A stretch of DNA of 64,000 nt from Massilia sp. NR 4-1 (lineage in GTDB: Bacteria > Pseudomonadota > Gammaproteobacteria > Burkholderiales > Burkholderiaceae_D), in assembly GCF_001191005.1 (NCBI RefSeq), contig NZ_CP012201.1:1178001-1242000 (forward strand), read 5' to 3'. A program made the position numbers and the translations under genes. Below are positions 1 to 8,286 of this stretch, one piece after another. The notes below the pieces were generated by a model. The model worked only from the letters and a program-made list of their open reading frames with translations. It had not been told where the DNA came from and did not search any database. The stretch's first letter is position 1, and each line of letters opens with the position of its first letter.

Positions 1-323
1 ATGCAGCCATCCGTGCAGCTTTCAATGAATCTACGGTGCTGGTCTTTGACAGCGGCGAAATCCTTGGCTTCTCGGCGGCCTTCGACGGCCAGTTGCGCGC
101 GCTGTTCGTGCACAGCAGCGCCCGGGGGCGTGGCGTGGGCGCGGCATTATTGAATGCCGTATTGGCCGAGGCCACGCAAGGCCTCTCATTGAATGTCGCC
201 AAATCGAATGCAGGCGCCAGACGCTTCTATGAAGAGCACGGCTTTGCCGCCGTGGGCGAAATGGTCCGGCAATACGGCGGCCAGGATGTGCTTTATTTAC
301 AGATGAGGCGCGAAAGCATGTAA
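1..323 (+). CDS. GNAT-family N-acetyltransferase, C-terminal part (5' end outside window)
   Basis: The frame is open from base 3 with no stop before the window edge, so the N-terminus lies outside. The GTG at base 36 is not needed as a start. The visible ~106 residues carry the acetyl-CoA-binding motif A of GNAT enzymes (ARGRGVGAALL, about bases 120-152), followed by a helix and the usual C-terminal NAGARRFYEEHGF segment. Such proteins transfer acetyl groups to small amines or protein amino groups in the cytoplasm. The substrate cannot be told. The stop lies 74 bases before the copper-storage gene on the same strand, so co-transcription is possible. Confidence 0.8.
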   Translation, partial: AAIRAAFNESTVLVFDSGEILGFSAAFDGQLRALFVHSSARGRGVGAALLNAVLAEATQGLSLNVAKSNAGARRFYEEHGFAAVGEMVRQYGGQDVLYLQMRRESM

Positions 324-396
324 GCGGGCAAGCTGGCGTCCCACCGCGTACAAAGGGCGTATGGTGGACGCTCGACTCTTTGGATGCGGAGGAGCT

Positions 397-792
397 ATGT
401 CCGGACAATACCAAAGCTGTATCGCGGCCTGCATCGAGTGTGCGCAAGCCTGCGACATCTGCGCCAGCGCCTGTTTGAAGGAAGACGATGTGACGCCGCT
501 GGCTGGCTGCATCGCGCTCGACACCGATTGCGCCCAGCTATGCCGTCTGGCGGCAGGGGCGATGGAGAGGGGCAGCCCTGCGGCTCTGGCGGTCTGCAAG
601 GCCTGCGCTGAAGTCTGCGATTTATGCGCCGCTGAATGCTACCGGCACACGATGTGGCATTGCGAGGAATGTGCGGCTGCTTGCCTGCGCTGCATGGCGC
701 AGTGCAGCCGCATGGTGGAGCTGGATGGCCGGGCCGAAAGCCAAGGCCAGCGCGGCCCGCGCGGCGGCAGGGCCGCCACGGCGCGCCACTAG
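397..792 (+). CDS. Cys-rich four-helix-bundle copper storage protein (Csp, DUF326 family)
   Basis: A 131-residue protein with 19 cysteines in repeated CxxxC and CxxC spacings on predicted helices, from C8 to about C106, plus a few His and Met. This is the pattern of Csp copper-storage proteins, whose four-helix bundle is filled with Cu(I) bound to thiolates. No signal peptide is visible, so it resembles the cytosolic Csp3 type, which holds Cu(I) inside the cell. I chose ATG 397 because GGAGGAG lies just upstream; an in-frame ATG at 361 has no such site. The tail after about residue 110 is Arg/Gly-rich and probably disordered. No copper regulator or exporter is next to it. It converges with the stress protein. 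Confidence 0.88.
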   Translation: MSGQYQSCIAACIECAQACDICASACLKEDDVTPLAGCIALDTDCAQLCRLAAGAMERGSPAALAVCKACAEVCDLCAAECYRHTMWHCEECAAACLRCMAQCSRMVELDGRAESQGQRGPRGGRAATARH

Positions 793-800
793 GCCAGGCA

Positions 801-1235
801 TCAGGCGCGGAAGACCAGTACCGGAATATTGGTATGGGTCAGCACCTTATGGGTTTCGCTGCCCAGCAGCAGGCCCTTGATGCCGCGATGGCCGTGCGAC
901 GCCATGGCGATCATGTCGCATTTGAGTTCGCCGGCCACCGACACGATGGCGGCATAGGGCTGGTCCGAGCGGCGCAGCACCGTGTCGCAAGGCACGCCGA
1001 TGCGTGCCGCCGCTTCGGCGATGCGGCCGACGATCTGGCTGGCGCGGCTGGTGCTGTCCGGCACTTCGGGGGCGCCGTCCAGGGTTTCAGGCAAATAGGT
1101 CAGGGCGTGAAAATCCGGCAGCACATGCATGCCGGTGACGCGGGCGCCAGTCTCTTTGGCGAATTGCAGGGCGCTGCGGATGGCGGCTTCCGATGCGAGC
1201 GAACCGTCACTTGGTACGAGAATATGTTTGAACAT
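801..1235 (-). CDS. Universal stress protein, UspA family
   Basis: A 144-residue single-domain Usp. It starts MFKHILVPSDGS, the usual first beta strand with the nucleotide-contacting Asp, and ends with the ATP-binding pattern SHGHRGIKGLLLGSETHKV (G-x2-G-x8-GS). This marks it as an ATP-binding type Usp, a small cytoplasmic dimer made under stress or low oxygen. I chose the ATG at 1235 because AGGAG sits eight bases before it; a longer frame to 1277 lacks family similarity. A perfect TTGAT-N4-ATCAA box lies about 100 bases upstream, so FNR/Anr control under oxygen limitation is likely. Confidence 0.92.
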   Translation of the reverse strand: MFKHILVPSDGSLASEAAIRSALQFAKETGARVTGMHVLPDFHALTYLPETLDGAPEVPDSTSRASQIVGRIAEAAARIGVPCDTVLRRSDQPYAAIVSVAGELKCDMIAMASHGHRGIKGLLLGSETHKVLTHTNIPVLVFRA

Positions 1236-1331
1236 GAGCGAACTCCTGCGAATGAATCGATGCCGTGCGTTTGGCACGGCGGATTGTACGACTTATAAGC
1301 AGGAGTTTCGCTGCCGTCCAGGCAAAAATCA

Positions 1332-1345
1332 TTGATCCAGATCAA
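1332..1345 (-). promoter_or_regulatory. FNR/Anr-type box upstream of the universal stress protein
   Basis: The sequence TTGATCCAGATCAA is a perfect match to the FNR/Anr consensus TTGAT-N4-ATCAA. It lies between the Usp start (1235) and the end of the patatin gene, which points away, so only the Usp can be its target. A TACAAT on the minus strand (1288 to 1283) would put the box centre about 60 bases before the transcription start, close to class I FNR geometry. That -10 assignment is a guess. Confidence 0.75.
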
Positions 1346-1360
1346 ATTTTTAGGAAGCCT

Positions 1361-4300
1361 TCAGGCGCGCCGCTTGCCCGCTTCGCCGGTCTTGACGCCC
1401 GGTGCTGAAGGTTTAGGCGGCACCGGCGGTTTGGGCGGCTCTTCGCCATGCAGCGGCAGCACATTGGCGGGGGCTTCGGCCTCGCCCTGTTTCAGCAGCA
1501 GGTGCGCCAGATAGCCGATGCGGTGGCTGGGGCTGCCGGGCAGGCGGCTGGCCGATTTCAGCGCCGCTTCCTTCAGCGCCGCCATGCCGATCTGATAACC
1601 GAGCGCGCGGTAGCTCTCGAACTGGTCCTCGTCGAACCACTGGTCGGCGGTGGACTGGTGCGGGAAGTCGGCGTGGGTTTTGCGGTAGTTGAGCAGGTCG
1701 GCGTTCTCGCTGCCGGTCATGGTCGGCTTAATGTAGAGCAGGACGCCGTTTTCGCACACGCCGTCCGCCTTGGCGTAATTGATTTCGCCGGTGACGAAGG
1801 CGGCACCCACCGGCGTCGGTCCGCTCATGGTCTCGATATGGCTGGCGTTCAGGCGGATCGGCACATGCATATCGGTGAAGCATTTGCGGATGGCGTTGCC
1901 CAGGTCATCGAAAGTGAATTTGTGGTCGGCGCTGGCATCGACCACCACGATCAGGCGGCAGCGCCGCCGCACCAGCTCATACAGGCCCAGATTCTCGAAA
2001 TGGCCGCCGTCCGACAGGTAAAGGAAGTTGGCGCTGGAGTCGGTCAGGCCGAACAGCTCGGCCACCAGGCTGAAAAAGCCGATGCGCGGCGCCGACTGCT
2101 TCCATTTATGCTCCTTGAGTGGATTGGGCGACCAGCGGCCCAGGCGCAGATTAAAGAGCGTCATCAGGAAGCTCAAGGGCGGCGAGCTGTGATAGCCCAT
2201 GCTCGGGCTGGCGGCCGCGCCGGAGACGGCTACCGCCAGTCCCAGTTTGACCAGGGCGTCGTCATCCTTGAACAGGGCGGGGCGGGAGGCGTAGTCACTG
2301 GTGGGGCGGTAGCAGCCGCGCAGCATCTTGCTCGGTACCTTGTCGCCATGGCTGCCGGGCAGGGCGGGCATTTCGAAGCCGCAGAAGGCCGGCGTCATCG
2401 AGAAGGAGGCGGCTTTGCGCATCTGCCAGGCCAGTTCTTCGCCGTTCACCAGGTTCAGCGCGGTGTTGATGATGTGATAGGGCCGCTGCGGCTGGATGCT
2501 GCCGTCCGGACGCTGGTGCAGCAGGCTATGCAAGGGGATATCGTCGGCGGCGTCGAAGCCGGTGAAGGGATGCGGCGCGCGCGGATTGCTGCTGGCACCG
2601 AAATAGGCGCGCACCAGGCGCATGCGGTACATCATATACAGCGAGAACTTGTTGATGTCCACGCGCCAGCCCAGTACCGCGGCCGTGATGGCGCAGTAAA
2701 TCAGCAGCTGCATCAGCTTGCCATGCGACAGCATCGAGGCCTTGAAATAGGCGGCATAGAAGGCCGACAGAGGATGCGTGCCGGACGCCAGCTTGGGGGG
2801 AGGCGCGACCATGGTCTGTAGCCAGGTGGTCAGGATGGCGACGATAATCAGCATGAAGGCGTAAGGCGCGATCTTGGCAGCCAGCTCCAGTTTCGATGAG
2901 CTGCCCGGCCGCCCGGTGGCGTTGCTGCTGCCCGAGCGCAGACCGAGCCAGGCCAGCAGCACGATGGCAAGAGCGCCGACGCTGCTCAGGGCCTGGTATT
3001 CCGCAAAAGTCCAGGCCAGCAGCGGCGGCATATAGAAAGTGCAAAGGAAGAGTCCTGACCAGGCCAGCATGAAGATGGCGGTCCAGGCGCCCTGGCGCGC
3101 CCACCATTCGCGGCTTTCGTCGCGGTACATGCGGCCCACCAGGCCGATCATCAGCGTGATCGTCACGCCGAACAGCAGCAGCATCAGCGGCATGCCGAAA
3201 GTGGCGAGGTTGACGGCGTCGATCTTGTCCAGCATTTCCTTGGGAATGCTGGCCACGCCTTTCAGCAGCAGCAGGGTGCCGACCGCCAGCGCGCCGATGG
3301 CGCAGAGCAGATGGCCCACGCCTTCCACCACCAGCTTGTGGCGGGCGTGGAGCTTTTCCTCGACCGGTTTCAAAGGCGCGGCATTCGGTTCCAGATGGCT
3401 TTCCTGCGGCGCGCTGCGCGGAAAGCGGGCGTTCTGGTACTGGGCGCAGCCCCAGCCTGCCGCCCACACGGCGAAGTAAACCAGGCCGGGTATCAGCAAA
3501 TGCCAGGGCTGGGGTATATCGAACAGGGAGTCGGGTAGACGCCCCCAGAAATCCCTTATCTCATGCCGGTACTGCCAGACGGCGATGCTGCTCAGGTGGC
3601 CGGCTGCGATCAGGGGCAGGCAGATGGTGTACAGGATGGTGCCCTGGTCCTGGGGCAGGCGCTGCCCCGGCTCGGGCGCCTTGCAGGAGATGCTGAGCGC
3701 GATGAAGAAGATCGCCAGCAGGAAGAAGGCGATGCCGCCCACCACCGTGCCGGGCGACGGCGCCAGCAGTTGCATCTCGGTCAGCATGGCCACGCCGCGC
3801 GGCAGCAGGAAGAGCACCGACAGCCAGGCCACCAGCATGGTCAGGTTCAGCAGGGTATTGCGCAGGTAGGTGCAGATCAGGGTCCAGGTGTCGGCGCTGA
3901 ACATGCCGGTTTTGGGCGTCAGGTAGTGGCTGTACTGGCGCAGGAACTGGATCGGGGCCGGTTCGGCGCGGCCGGCGCGCTGCGAGGCGGAAGGCGCCAG
4001 TTCCTGTTCGACCGCGCGCACGTCGCCGCCTTTTTCCTTGATCCATTTCGACAGCCAGCCGCCGATATAGCCGCCGCCCGAGACGGTGGACAGGTAGTCG
4101 AAGGTGCTGAGCAGGCGCAGCTCGGCCAAGGCCTGGATCACACCCAGGTTGAAGGTGGCGCTGCGGATGCCGCCGCCCGAAAAGGCCAGGCCGGCCAGTT
4201 TGCGCTCGTGGGCCTGGTGCAGGGTCTCGGACAGGCTGGCCGGCGCCAGCTTGGCCTGCCTGCCGGCGATGGCGTCCAGCTCATATTGGAATACCTCGCT

Positions 4301-4495
4301 GAAGACGCTGCCGGCACGCTCGTTGAGCCGTTGCCACAGCTTGTAGCTATCGTCCTTGTCCAGTTTTTCGTCGGCGCGGAAATGCTCCAGGGCTGCCTCG
4401 AAGTCGTCCTGGGCCTTGTAGCCCAGGATATCCAGTTTACGGATCAGATCCTGCTTGCGTTCGAGGTCTGCCTGCTCGGGGGACGGTTTGGACAT
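1361..4495 (-). CDS. Patatin-like phospholipase with a large transmembrane middle region
   Basis: A 1,044-residue protein. Residues 100-150 hold the patatin signature: the oxyanion loop SGGGIRSATFN (around 106-116) and the nucleophile elbow STVSGGGYIGG with Ser139. Near residue 840 is SDGGHFENLGL, which supplies the catalytic Asp of the Ser-Asp dyad. Between them lie roughly eight to ten hydrophobic segments (about residues 205-610), so the catalytic halves are separated in sequence by a membrane domain. The expected activity is lipid acyl hydrolysis at the inner membrane; the substrate is unknown. The C-terminus is Pro-rich. AAAGG precedes the ATG. It is divergent from msbA and stands alone. 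Confidence 0.85.
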   Translation of the reverse strand: MSKPSPEQADLERKQDLIRKLDILGYKAQDDFEAALEHFRADEKLDKDDSYKLWQRLNERAGSVFSEVFQYELDAIAGRQAKLAPASLSETLHQAHERKLAGLAFSGGGIRSATFNLGVIQALAELRLLSTFDYLSTVSGGGYIGGWLSKWIKEKGGDVRAVEQELAPSASQRAGRAEPAPIQFLRQYSHYLTPKTGMFSADTWTLICTYLRNTLLNLTMLVAWLSVLFLLPRGVAMLTEMQLLAPSPGTVVGGIAFFLLAIFFIALSISCKAPEPGQRLPQDQGTILYTICLPLIAAGHLSSIAVWQYRHEIRDFWGRLPDSLFDIPQPWHLLIPGLVYFAVWAAGWGCAQYQNARFPRSAPQESHLEPNAAPLKPVEEKLHARHKLVVEGVGHLLCAIGALAVGTLLLLKGVASIPKEMLDKIDAVNLATFGMPLMLLLFGVTITLMIGLVGRMYRDESREWWARQGAWTAIFMLAWSGLFLCTFYMPPLLAWTFAEYQALSSVGALAIVLLAWLGLRSGSSNATGRPGSSSKLELAAKIAPYAFMLIIVAILTTWLQTMVAPPPKLASGTHPLSAFYAAYFKASMLSHGKLMQLLIYCAITAAVLGWRVDINKFSLYMMYRMRLVRAYFGASSNPRAPHPFTGFDAADDIPLHSLLHQRPDGSIQPQRPYHIINTALNLVNGEELAWQMRKAASFSMTPAFCGFEMPALPGSHGDKVPSKMLRGCYRPTSDYASRPALFKDDDALVKLGLAVAVSGAAASPSMGYHSSPPLSFLMTLFNLRLGRWSPNPLKEHKWKQSAPRIGFFSLVAELFGLTDSSANFLYLSDGGHFENLGLYELVRRRCRLIVVVDASADHKFTFDDLGNAIRKCFTDMHVPIRLNASHIETMSGPTPVGAAFVTGEINYAKADGVCENGVLLYIKPTMTGSENADLLNYRKTHADFPHQSTADQWFDEDQFESYRALGYQIGMAALKEAALKSASRLPGSPSHRIGYLAHLLLKQGEAEAPANVLPLHGEEPPKPPVPPKPSAPGVKTGEAGKRRA

Positions 4496-4617
4496 GGTGG
4501 CCTTTCATGTCAGATTGATATTTCACTATAGGCAGCCGGTGCGTCAGGATACTCACACAATGTCACAGTGTTGCAGCTCTGCCGTATTTGCCGGGCTGTG
4601 GTGGCTTGAAAGGCGGG

Positions 4618-4623
4618 TACAAT
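4618..4623 (+). promoter_or_regulatory. Candidate -10 element for msbA
   Basis: TACAAT in the patatin/msbA divergent gap, about 30 bases before the GTG at 4654. No good -35 is seen at 16-18 bases. If real, it excludes the upstream TTG at 4588 as the msbA start. Confidence 0.35.
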
Positions 4624-4653
4624 GCTGCCTTTCTCCGATTTCTTCAGATTCCA

Positions 4654-6477
4654 GTGCAAAGCCGTCAACTCTATATCCGCTTGCTTCAAGAGTTCCGCCG
4701 CTACGGCGGCGTCGTGGCCGGCACCTTGCTGGCCGTGGCCCTGGCCGCGCTGACCGATGTGCTGCTGATCGCGCAATTGCGCAATGTTGTCGATGCCATG
4801 CAGCCGAGCGTGCAGCCCGGCGCGGCCGCCGGCGCCAGCGGCGTGCTGGTGACGGTGCAGGGCTGGGTCAACCGCCTGACGCCGGCCGATCCGGCGACGG
4901 CCGCACTATGGGCGATTCCCCTGCTGATCGTTTTTCTCGCCTTCATGCGCATGGTGAGCAGCTTCACGGCCGAATATGGTTCCTCCTGGCTGAGCAACCG
5001 GGTGCAGGCCAATCTGCGTGAGCAGATGTTCTCGCGCATCCTGCGCCTGCCTAACCGCTACTTCGACCAATCCTCCACCGGCACCACGCTCTCGCGCGTG
5101 GCTTACGACGCCAGCCTGGTGTCGCAGGCCGGCTTGAATGTGCTGAACGTGGCGGTGCGCGATTCGGTGGCGACGGTGGGCTACCTGATCTCCCTCTTCA
5201 TCATCGACTGGCAACTGGCCGTGTTCTGTCTGGGTCTGCTGCCGCTGGTGGCGGTGATCGTGATCTTCGCCGGCCGCCGCATGCGCAATTTGAGTGAAAG
5301 CGCCCAGCACGCCATGGGCGAGCTGACCCGCGTACTGGATGAAAGCATCGGCGGCCAGCGTGTGGTGAAAATCTTCGGCGGCCAGCGCTACGAACAGGAA
5401 CGTTTTGACGAAGTAGTGAAGCTGAACCGGCAGCTCGCCGTCAAACACTCGGCCACTTCTGCCGCCAACTCCGGCCTGATCATGATGCTGGTCGGGATCA
5501 CCCTGTCGGCCGTGATTTACTTCGCCCTGCTGCGCGCGCGCGGCGGCGCGCTGTCGCCCGGCGATTTCGTCGCCTTCATGGGCGCGCTGATGGCGATGCA
5601 ATCGCCGATCAAGAACCTGACCAAGATCAACGAACCGCTGCAGCGCGGCCTGGCTGCCGCCAAGTCGGTGTTCGGCCTGATCGACGCCCCGATCGAGCCG
5701 GATACCGGTACCCGCAGCCTGGCGCGCGCCGAAGGCCGCATCGCGCTGCAGGACGTCGGCTTCCGCTACAACGAAGAAGACCCGGATGCGGCGCCCGCCC
5801 TGCGCGGCGTTTCGCTCGACATCGCCGCCGGCGAGACCGTGGCCCTGGTGGGCGGCTCCGGCAGCGGCAAGACCACGCTGGCCAGCCTGCTGCCGCGCTT
5901 CTACGATGTCGGCAGCGGCCAGATCCTGCTGGACGGCGTCGACCTGCGCGAATACCTCCTGTCCGACCTGCGCCAGCAGATCGCGCTGGTGAGCCAGGAC
6001 GTGGTGCTGTTCAACGACACGCTGGCTTCCAATATCGCCTATGGCGACCCGAACCCGGACCCTGCGCGCATCGAAGCGGCTGCCAAGGCGGCCTATGCGC
6101 ACGAGTTCATCATGCGCCAGCCGCAGGGTTACCAGACCGAAGTCGGCGAAAACGGCTTGCGCCTGTCGGGCGGCCAGCGCCAGCGCATGGCGATCGCCCG
6201 CGCGCTGTACAAGGATGCGCCGATCCTGATCCTGGACGAGGCCACCAGTGCGCTCGATACCGAATCCGAACGCCAGGTGCAGGCTGCGCTGGAGCGTCTG
6301 ATGAAGGGCCGCACTACCGTGGTGATCGCGCACCGCCTCTCGACCATCGAGAACGCCGATCGCATCGTCGTGATGAACGCGGGCAGCATCGCCGAAATCG
6401 GCAGCCACGACGCGCTGCTGGCGCAAGGCGGCATTTATGCGCGCCTCTACATGACGCAGAAGCAGTTGAGCGCATAA
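4654..6477 (+). CDS. msbA: Lipid A export ABC transporter, ATP-binding/permease protein MsbA
   Basis: About 607 residues, the usual size of MsbA. The N-terminal half has the six-helix exporter fold; the C-terminal half is a complete nucleotide-binding domain with Walker A GGSGSGKTT (residues 400-408), signature LSGGQRQRMAIARAL, Walker B ILILDEATSALD and the switch His in IAHRLST. MsbA works as a homodimer in the inner membrane and flips core-lipid A to the periplasmic side. The frame is open back to a TTG at 4588, but the GTG at 4654 gives the family-like start VQSRQLYIRLLQEF and fits the -10 candidate at 4618. No strong ribosome-binding site is seen at either. No lpxK follows it here. Confidence 0.93.
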   Translation: MQSRQLYIRLLQEFRRYGGVVAGTLLAVALAALTDVLLIAQLRNVVDAMQPSVQPGAAAGASGVLVTVQGWVNRLTPADPATAALWAIPLLIVFLAFMRMVSSFTAEYGSSWLSNRVQANLREQMFSRILRLPNRYFDQSSTGTTLSRVAYDASLVSQAGLNVLNVAVRDSVATVGYLISLFIIDWQLAVFCLGLLPLVAVIVIFAGRRMRNLSESAQHAMGELTRVLDESIGGQRVVKIFGGQRYEQERFDEVVKLNRQLAVKHSATSAANSGLIMMLVGITLSAVIYFALLRARGGALSPGDFVAFMGALMAMQSPIKNLTKINEPLQRGLAAAKSVFGLIDAPIEPDTGTRSLARAEGRIALQDVGFRYNEEDPDAAPALRGVSLDIAAGETVALVGGSGSGKTTLASLLPRFYDVGSGQILLDGVDLREYLLSDLRQQIALVSQDVVLFNDTLASNIAYGDPNPDPARIEAAAKAAYAHEFIMRQPQGYQTEVGENGLRLSGGQRQRMAIARALYKDAPILILDEATSALDTESERQVQAALERLMKGRTTVVIAHRLSTIENADRIVVMNAGSIAEIGSHDALLAQGGIYARLYMTQKQLSA

Positions 6478-6607
6478 ACCAACAGTTTAGACGTGCGGCA
6501 TGGGCAGCCGCAGGCGCTTTTGCTAAAGTGTGCAAACGCCATCGGCGGGACGGTAGCGAAGCGGATGCAAGCCGCTGCCGTCATCCAACAACCGAACGGA
6601 GATGCCC

Positions 6608-7369
6608 ATGAAGCCACTGTCAATCGCTGGCGCCCTGCTGTGCGGCGCCGTGCTGCTCCCATCCCAAGCCTTCGCTGCCGACAAAGAGCAAGGCCATTCC
6701 TGGACCTATGAAGGCAAGCACGGGCCGAAGCACTGGTCCGAGCTGAATGACGACTATAAGACTTGCAAGCTGGGGCACCATCAATCGCCCATCGATATCC
6801 GCAAGACCAGCAAGGCCGAGTTGCCCAAGATCGAATTCGACTACAAGCCTGCAACCCCGCGCATCCTCGACAACGGCCATACCGTGCAGGTGAACTTCGG
6901 CGCCGGCAACGGCGTGACCATCGACGGCAAGCGCTACGAGCTGCTGCAATTCCACTTCCATAACCCGAGCGAGGAGAGCATCAACGGCAAGCGCTATGGC
7001 ATGGTCGCCCATCTCGTGCATAAAAGCGCCGACAACAAGTTGGCCGTGGTCGCTGTGCTGTTCAAAAACGGCAAGGAGAACCCGCTGATCAAAACGCTAT
7101 GGAGCCAGGTGCCGTCGGAAAAAAACAAGGAAGTGGAACTGAGCGGCGGCGAATTCGACCTCAATTCCCTGCTGCCTGCGCAGCAAGGCTATTACAACTT
7201 CGCCGGCTCGCTGACCACTCCGCCGTGCAGCGAGGAAGTCAACTGGTTTGTGCTGAAACAGCCGGTTGAAATGTCCAGCCAGCAGTTCAGCCAATTCAGC
7301 AAAATCTATCCCCACAACGCCCGCCCGCTGCAAGCTCTCAACGGCCGGGTGGTCAAAGAAAGCATGTAA
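6608..7369 (+). CDS. cah: Periplasmic alpha-class carbonic anhydrase
   Basis: A 253-residue protein with a Sec signal peptide (MKPLSIAGALLCGAVLLP, cleavage near AFA-AD). It has all alpha-class landmarks: SPIDI, the proton-shuttle region NGHTVQV, zinc ligands His116, His118 (FHFHNPSEE) and His135 (MVAHLVH), and the Thr of SLTTPPCSE. It interconverts CO2 and bicarbonate in the periplasm. The start is decided by GGAG at 6598-6601: it touches the ATG at 6602 but stands six bases before the ATG at 6608. It appears monocistronic and converges with the methyltransferase, seven bases away. Confidence 0.95.
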   Translation: MKPLSIAGALLCGAVLLPSQAFAADKEQGHSWTYEGKHGPKHWSELNDDYKTCKLGHHQSPIDIRKTSKAELPKIEFDYKPATPRILDNGHTVQVNFGAGNGVTIDGKRYELLQFHFHNPSEESINGKRYGMVAHLVHKSADNKLAVVAVLFKNGKENPLIKTLWSQVPSEKNKEVELSGGEFDLNSLLPAQQGYYNFAGSLTTPPCSEEVNWFVLKQPVEMSSQQFSQFSKIYPHNARPLQALNGRVVKESM

Positions 7370-7375
7370 CCCTGC

Positions 7376-8176
7376 TTAGCGCTTGAGGGCGCGCGTGGCG
7401 AGGAAGGTGGGCATATATTTGTCGACCAGGAAGCGCGGGTGGGCGGCGGCGTCTTCGTAGAAATCCGCAAGGACGAAGCCGGCGGCGAGTTGCCCACCCA
7501 GCAGATCATCCAGGGTATGGCCGAAGACCATCGCTTCGCCGCGTTCCCGCTTGGCTTCCAATTGTTCCGCATCCAGGTCGTTCATGTCGGAGTAGGGCAG
7601 GCGGTAGCGTGGACGGATCAAGCCTTGCTCGGCATATGCCGGGTCGCGGTCGCCGATGAAGACGACGGGGTTGTAAAAGCTGGCGAGCAGGGCGCAGCCG
7701 CTTTTCAGCACGCGCGCGCATTCCTGCCATACGGTGCGCACGTCGGGCACATACAGGTTGGAGATGGGGTGGAACACGATGTCGAACGAGGCGTCGGCAA
7801 AGGCGCCCAGGTCGCGCATATCGCCTTGCACCGTTTGCAGTTCGATGCCGTCGCGCTTTGCCACCATGCGGTCCTGTTCGAGCTGGCGGTCGGAGATGTC
7901 GAAGACGGTGACGTGGGCGCCGGCTGCCGCCAGCACGGGCGCTTGCTGTCCGCCGGCGGAGGCGAGGCAGAGTATGTGTTTGCCCTTCACCTCACCGAGC
8001 CACGCGGATGGCAGCGACTGCGGCGTCAGGTGAACCTGCCATTCGCCTGCTTTGGCGGCGGCGATGGTTTCGCTGCTGACGGGGCGCGACCATTCGCGTT
8101 GTTCGGATGCCTGCTTGTCCCAGGAGGCGCGGTTGTGCGCCAGGAAATCGATATTGTCGCCTTGTTGTTGCGGCAT
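7376..8176 (-). CDS. Class I SAM-dependent methyltransferase
   Basis: A 266-residue protein with a Methyltransf_11-type Rossmann domain: KHILCLASAGGQQAPVLAA is motif I, HVTVFDIS ends in the acidic residue that binds the SAM ribose, VQGDMRDLGAF is motif II, and FDIVFHPISNLYV is motif III. The substrate is unknown. The ATG at 8176 follows GGAGG at a good distance; the frame is open to 8227 but that extension lacks a ribosome-binding site. It is about 30 kb from the polyketide operon and has none of the features of FkbG-type O-methyltransferases. Confidence 0.85.
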   Translation of the reverse strand: MPQQQGDNIDFLAHNRASWDKQASEQREWSRPVSSETIAAAKAGEWQVHLTPQSLPSAWLGEVKGKHILCLASAGGQQAPVLAAAGAHVTVFDISDRQLEQDRMVAKRDGIELQTVQGDMRDLGAFADASFDIVFHPISNLYVPDVRTVWQECARVLKSGCALLASFYNPVVFIGDRDPAYAEQGLIRPRYRLPYSDMNDLDAEQLEAKRERGEAMVFGHTLDDLLGGQLAAGFVLADFYEDAAAHPRFLVDKYMPTFLATRALKR

Positions 8177-8250
8177 AAGTCCTCCTTGTTCGGCGCCAGC
8201 TCTTGGATATGGCTGGCGGCAAGGCATTTTAATGCTTCAACAAATTTCTT

Positions 8251-8273
8251 GCCGGGGGCGTCAGCCGCCCGGC
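8251..8273 (-). terminator. GC-rich hairpin after the DUF481 gene
   Basis: An imperfect inverted repeat, GCCGGG(GG)C against GCCCGGC, just beyond the DUF481 stop on the minus strand. It is followed by only a weak T-containing stretch, so it is a possible but not a canonical terminator. Confidence 0.4.
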
Positions 8274-8286
8274 TTCAGGCAGACGT

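Noticed and set aside
1271..1286. TTGGCACG followed by ATTG, like a sigma-54 promoter
   Set aside because: The TTGC element is not at the required spacing and no gene lies in the proper direction.
7376..8176. The SAM methyltransferase as a possible FkbG for the polyketide
   Set aside because: It is about 30 kb from the operon, on the other strand, and looks like a general Methyltransf_11 enzyme rather than an FkbG-type O-methyltransferase.
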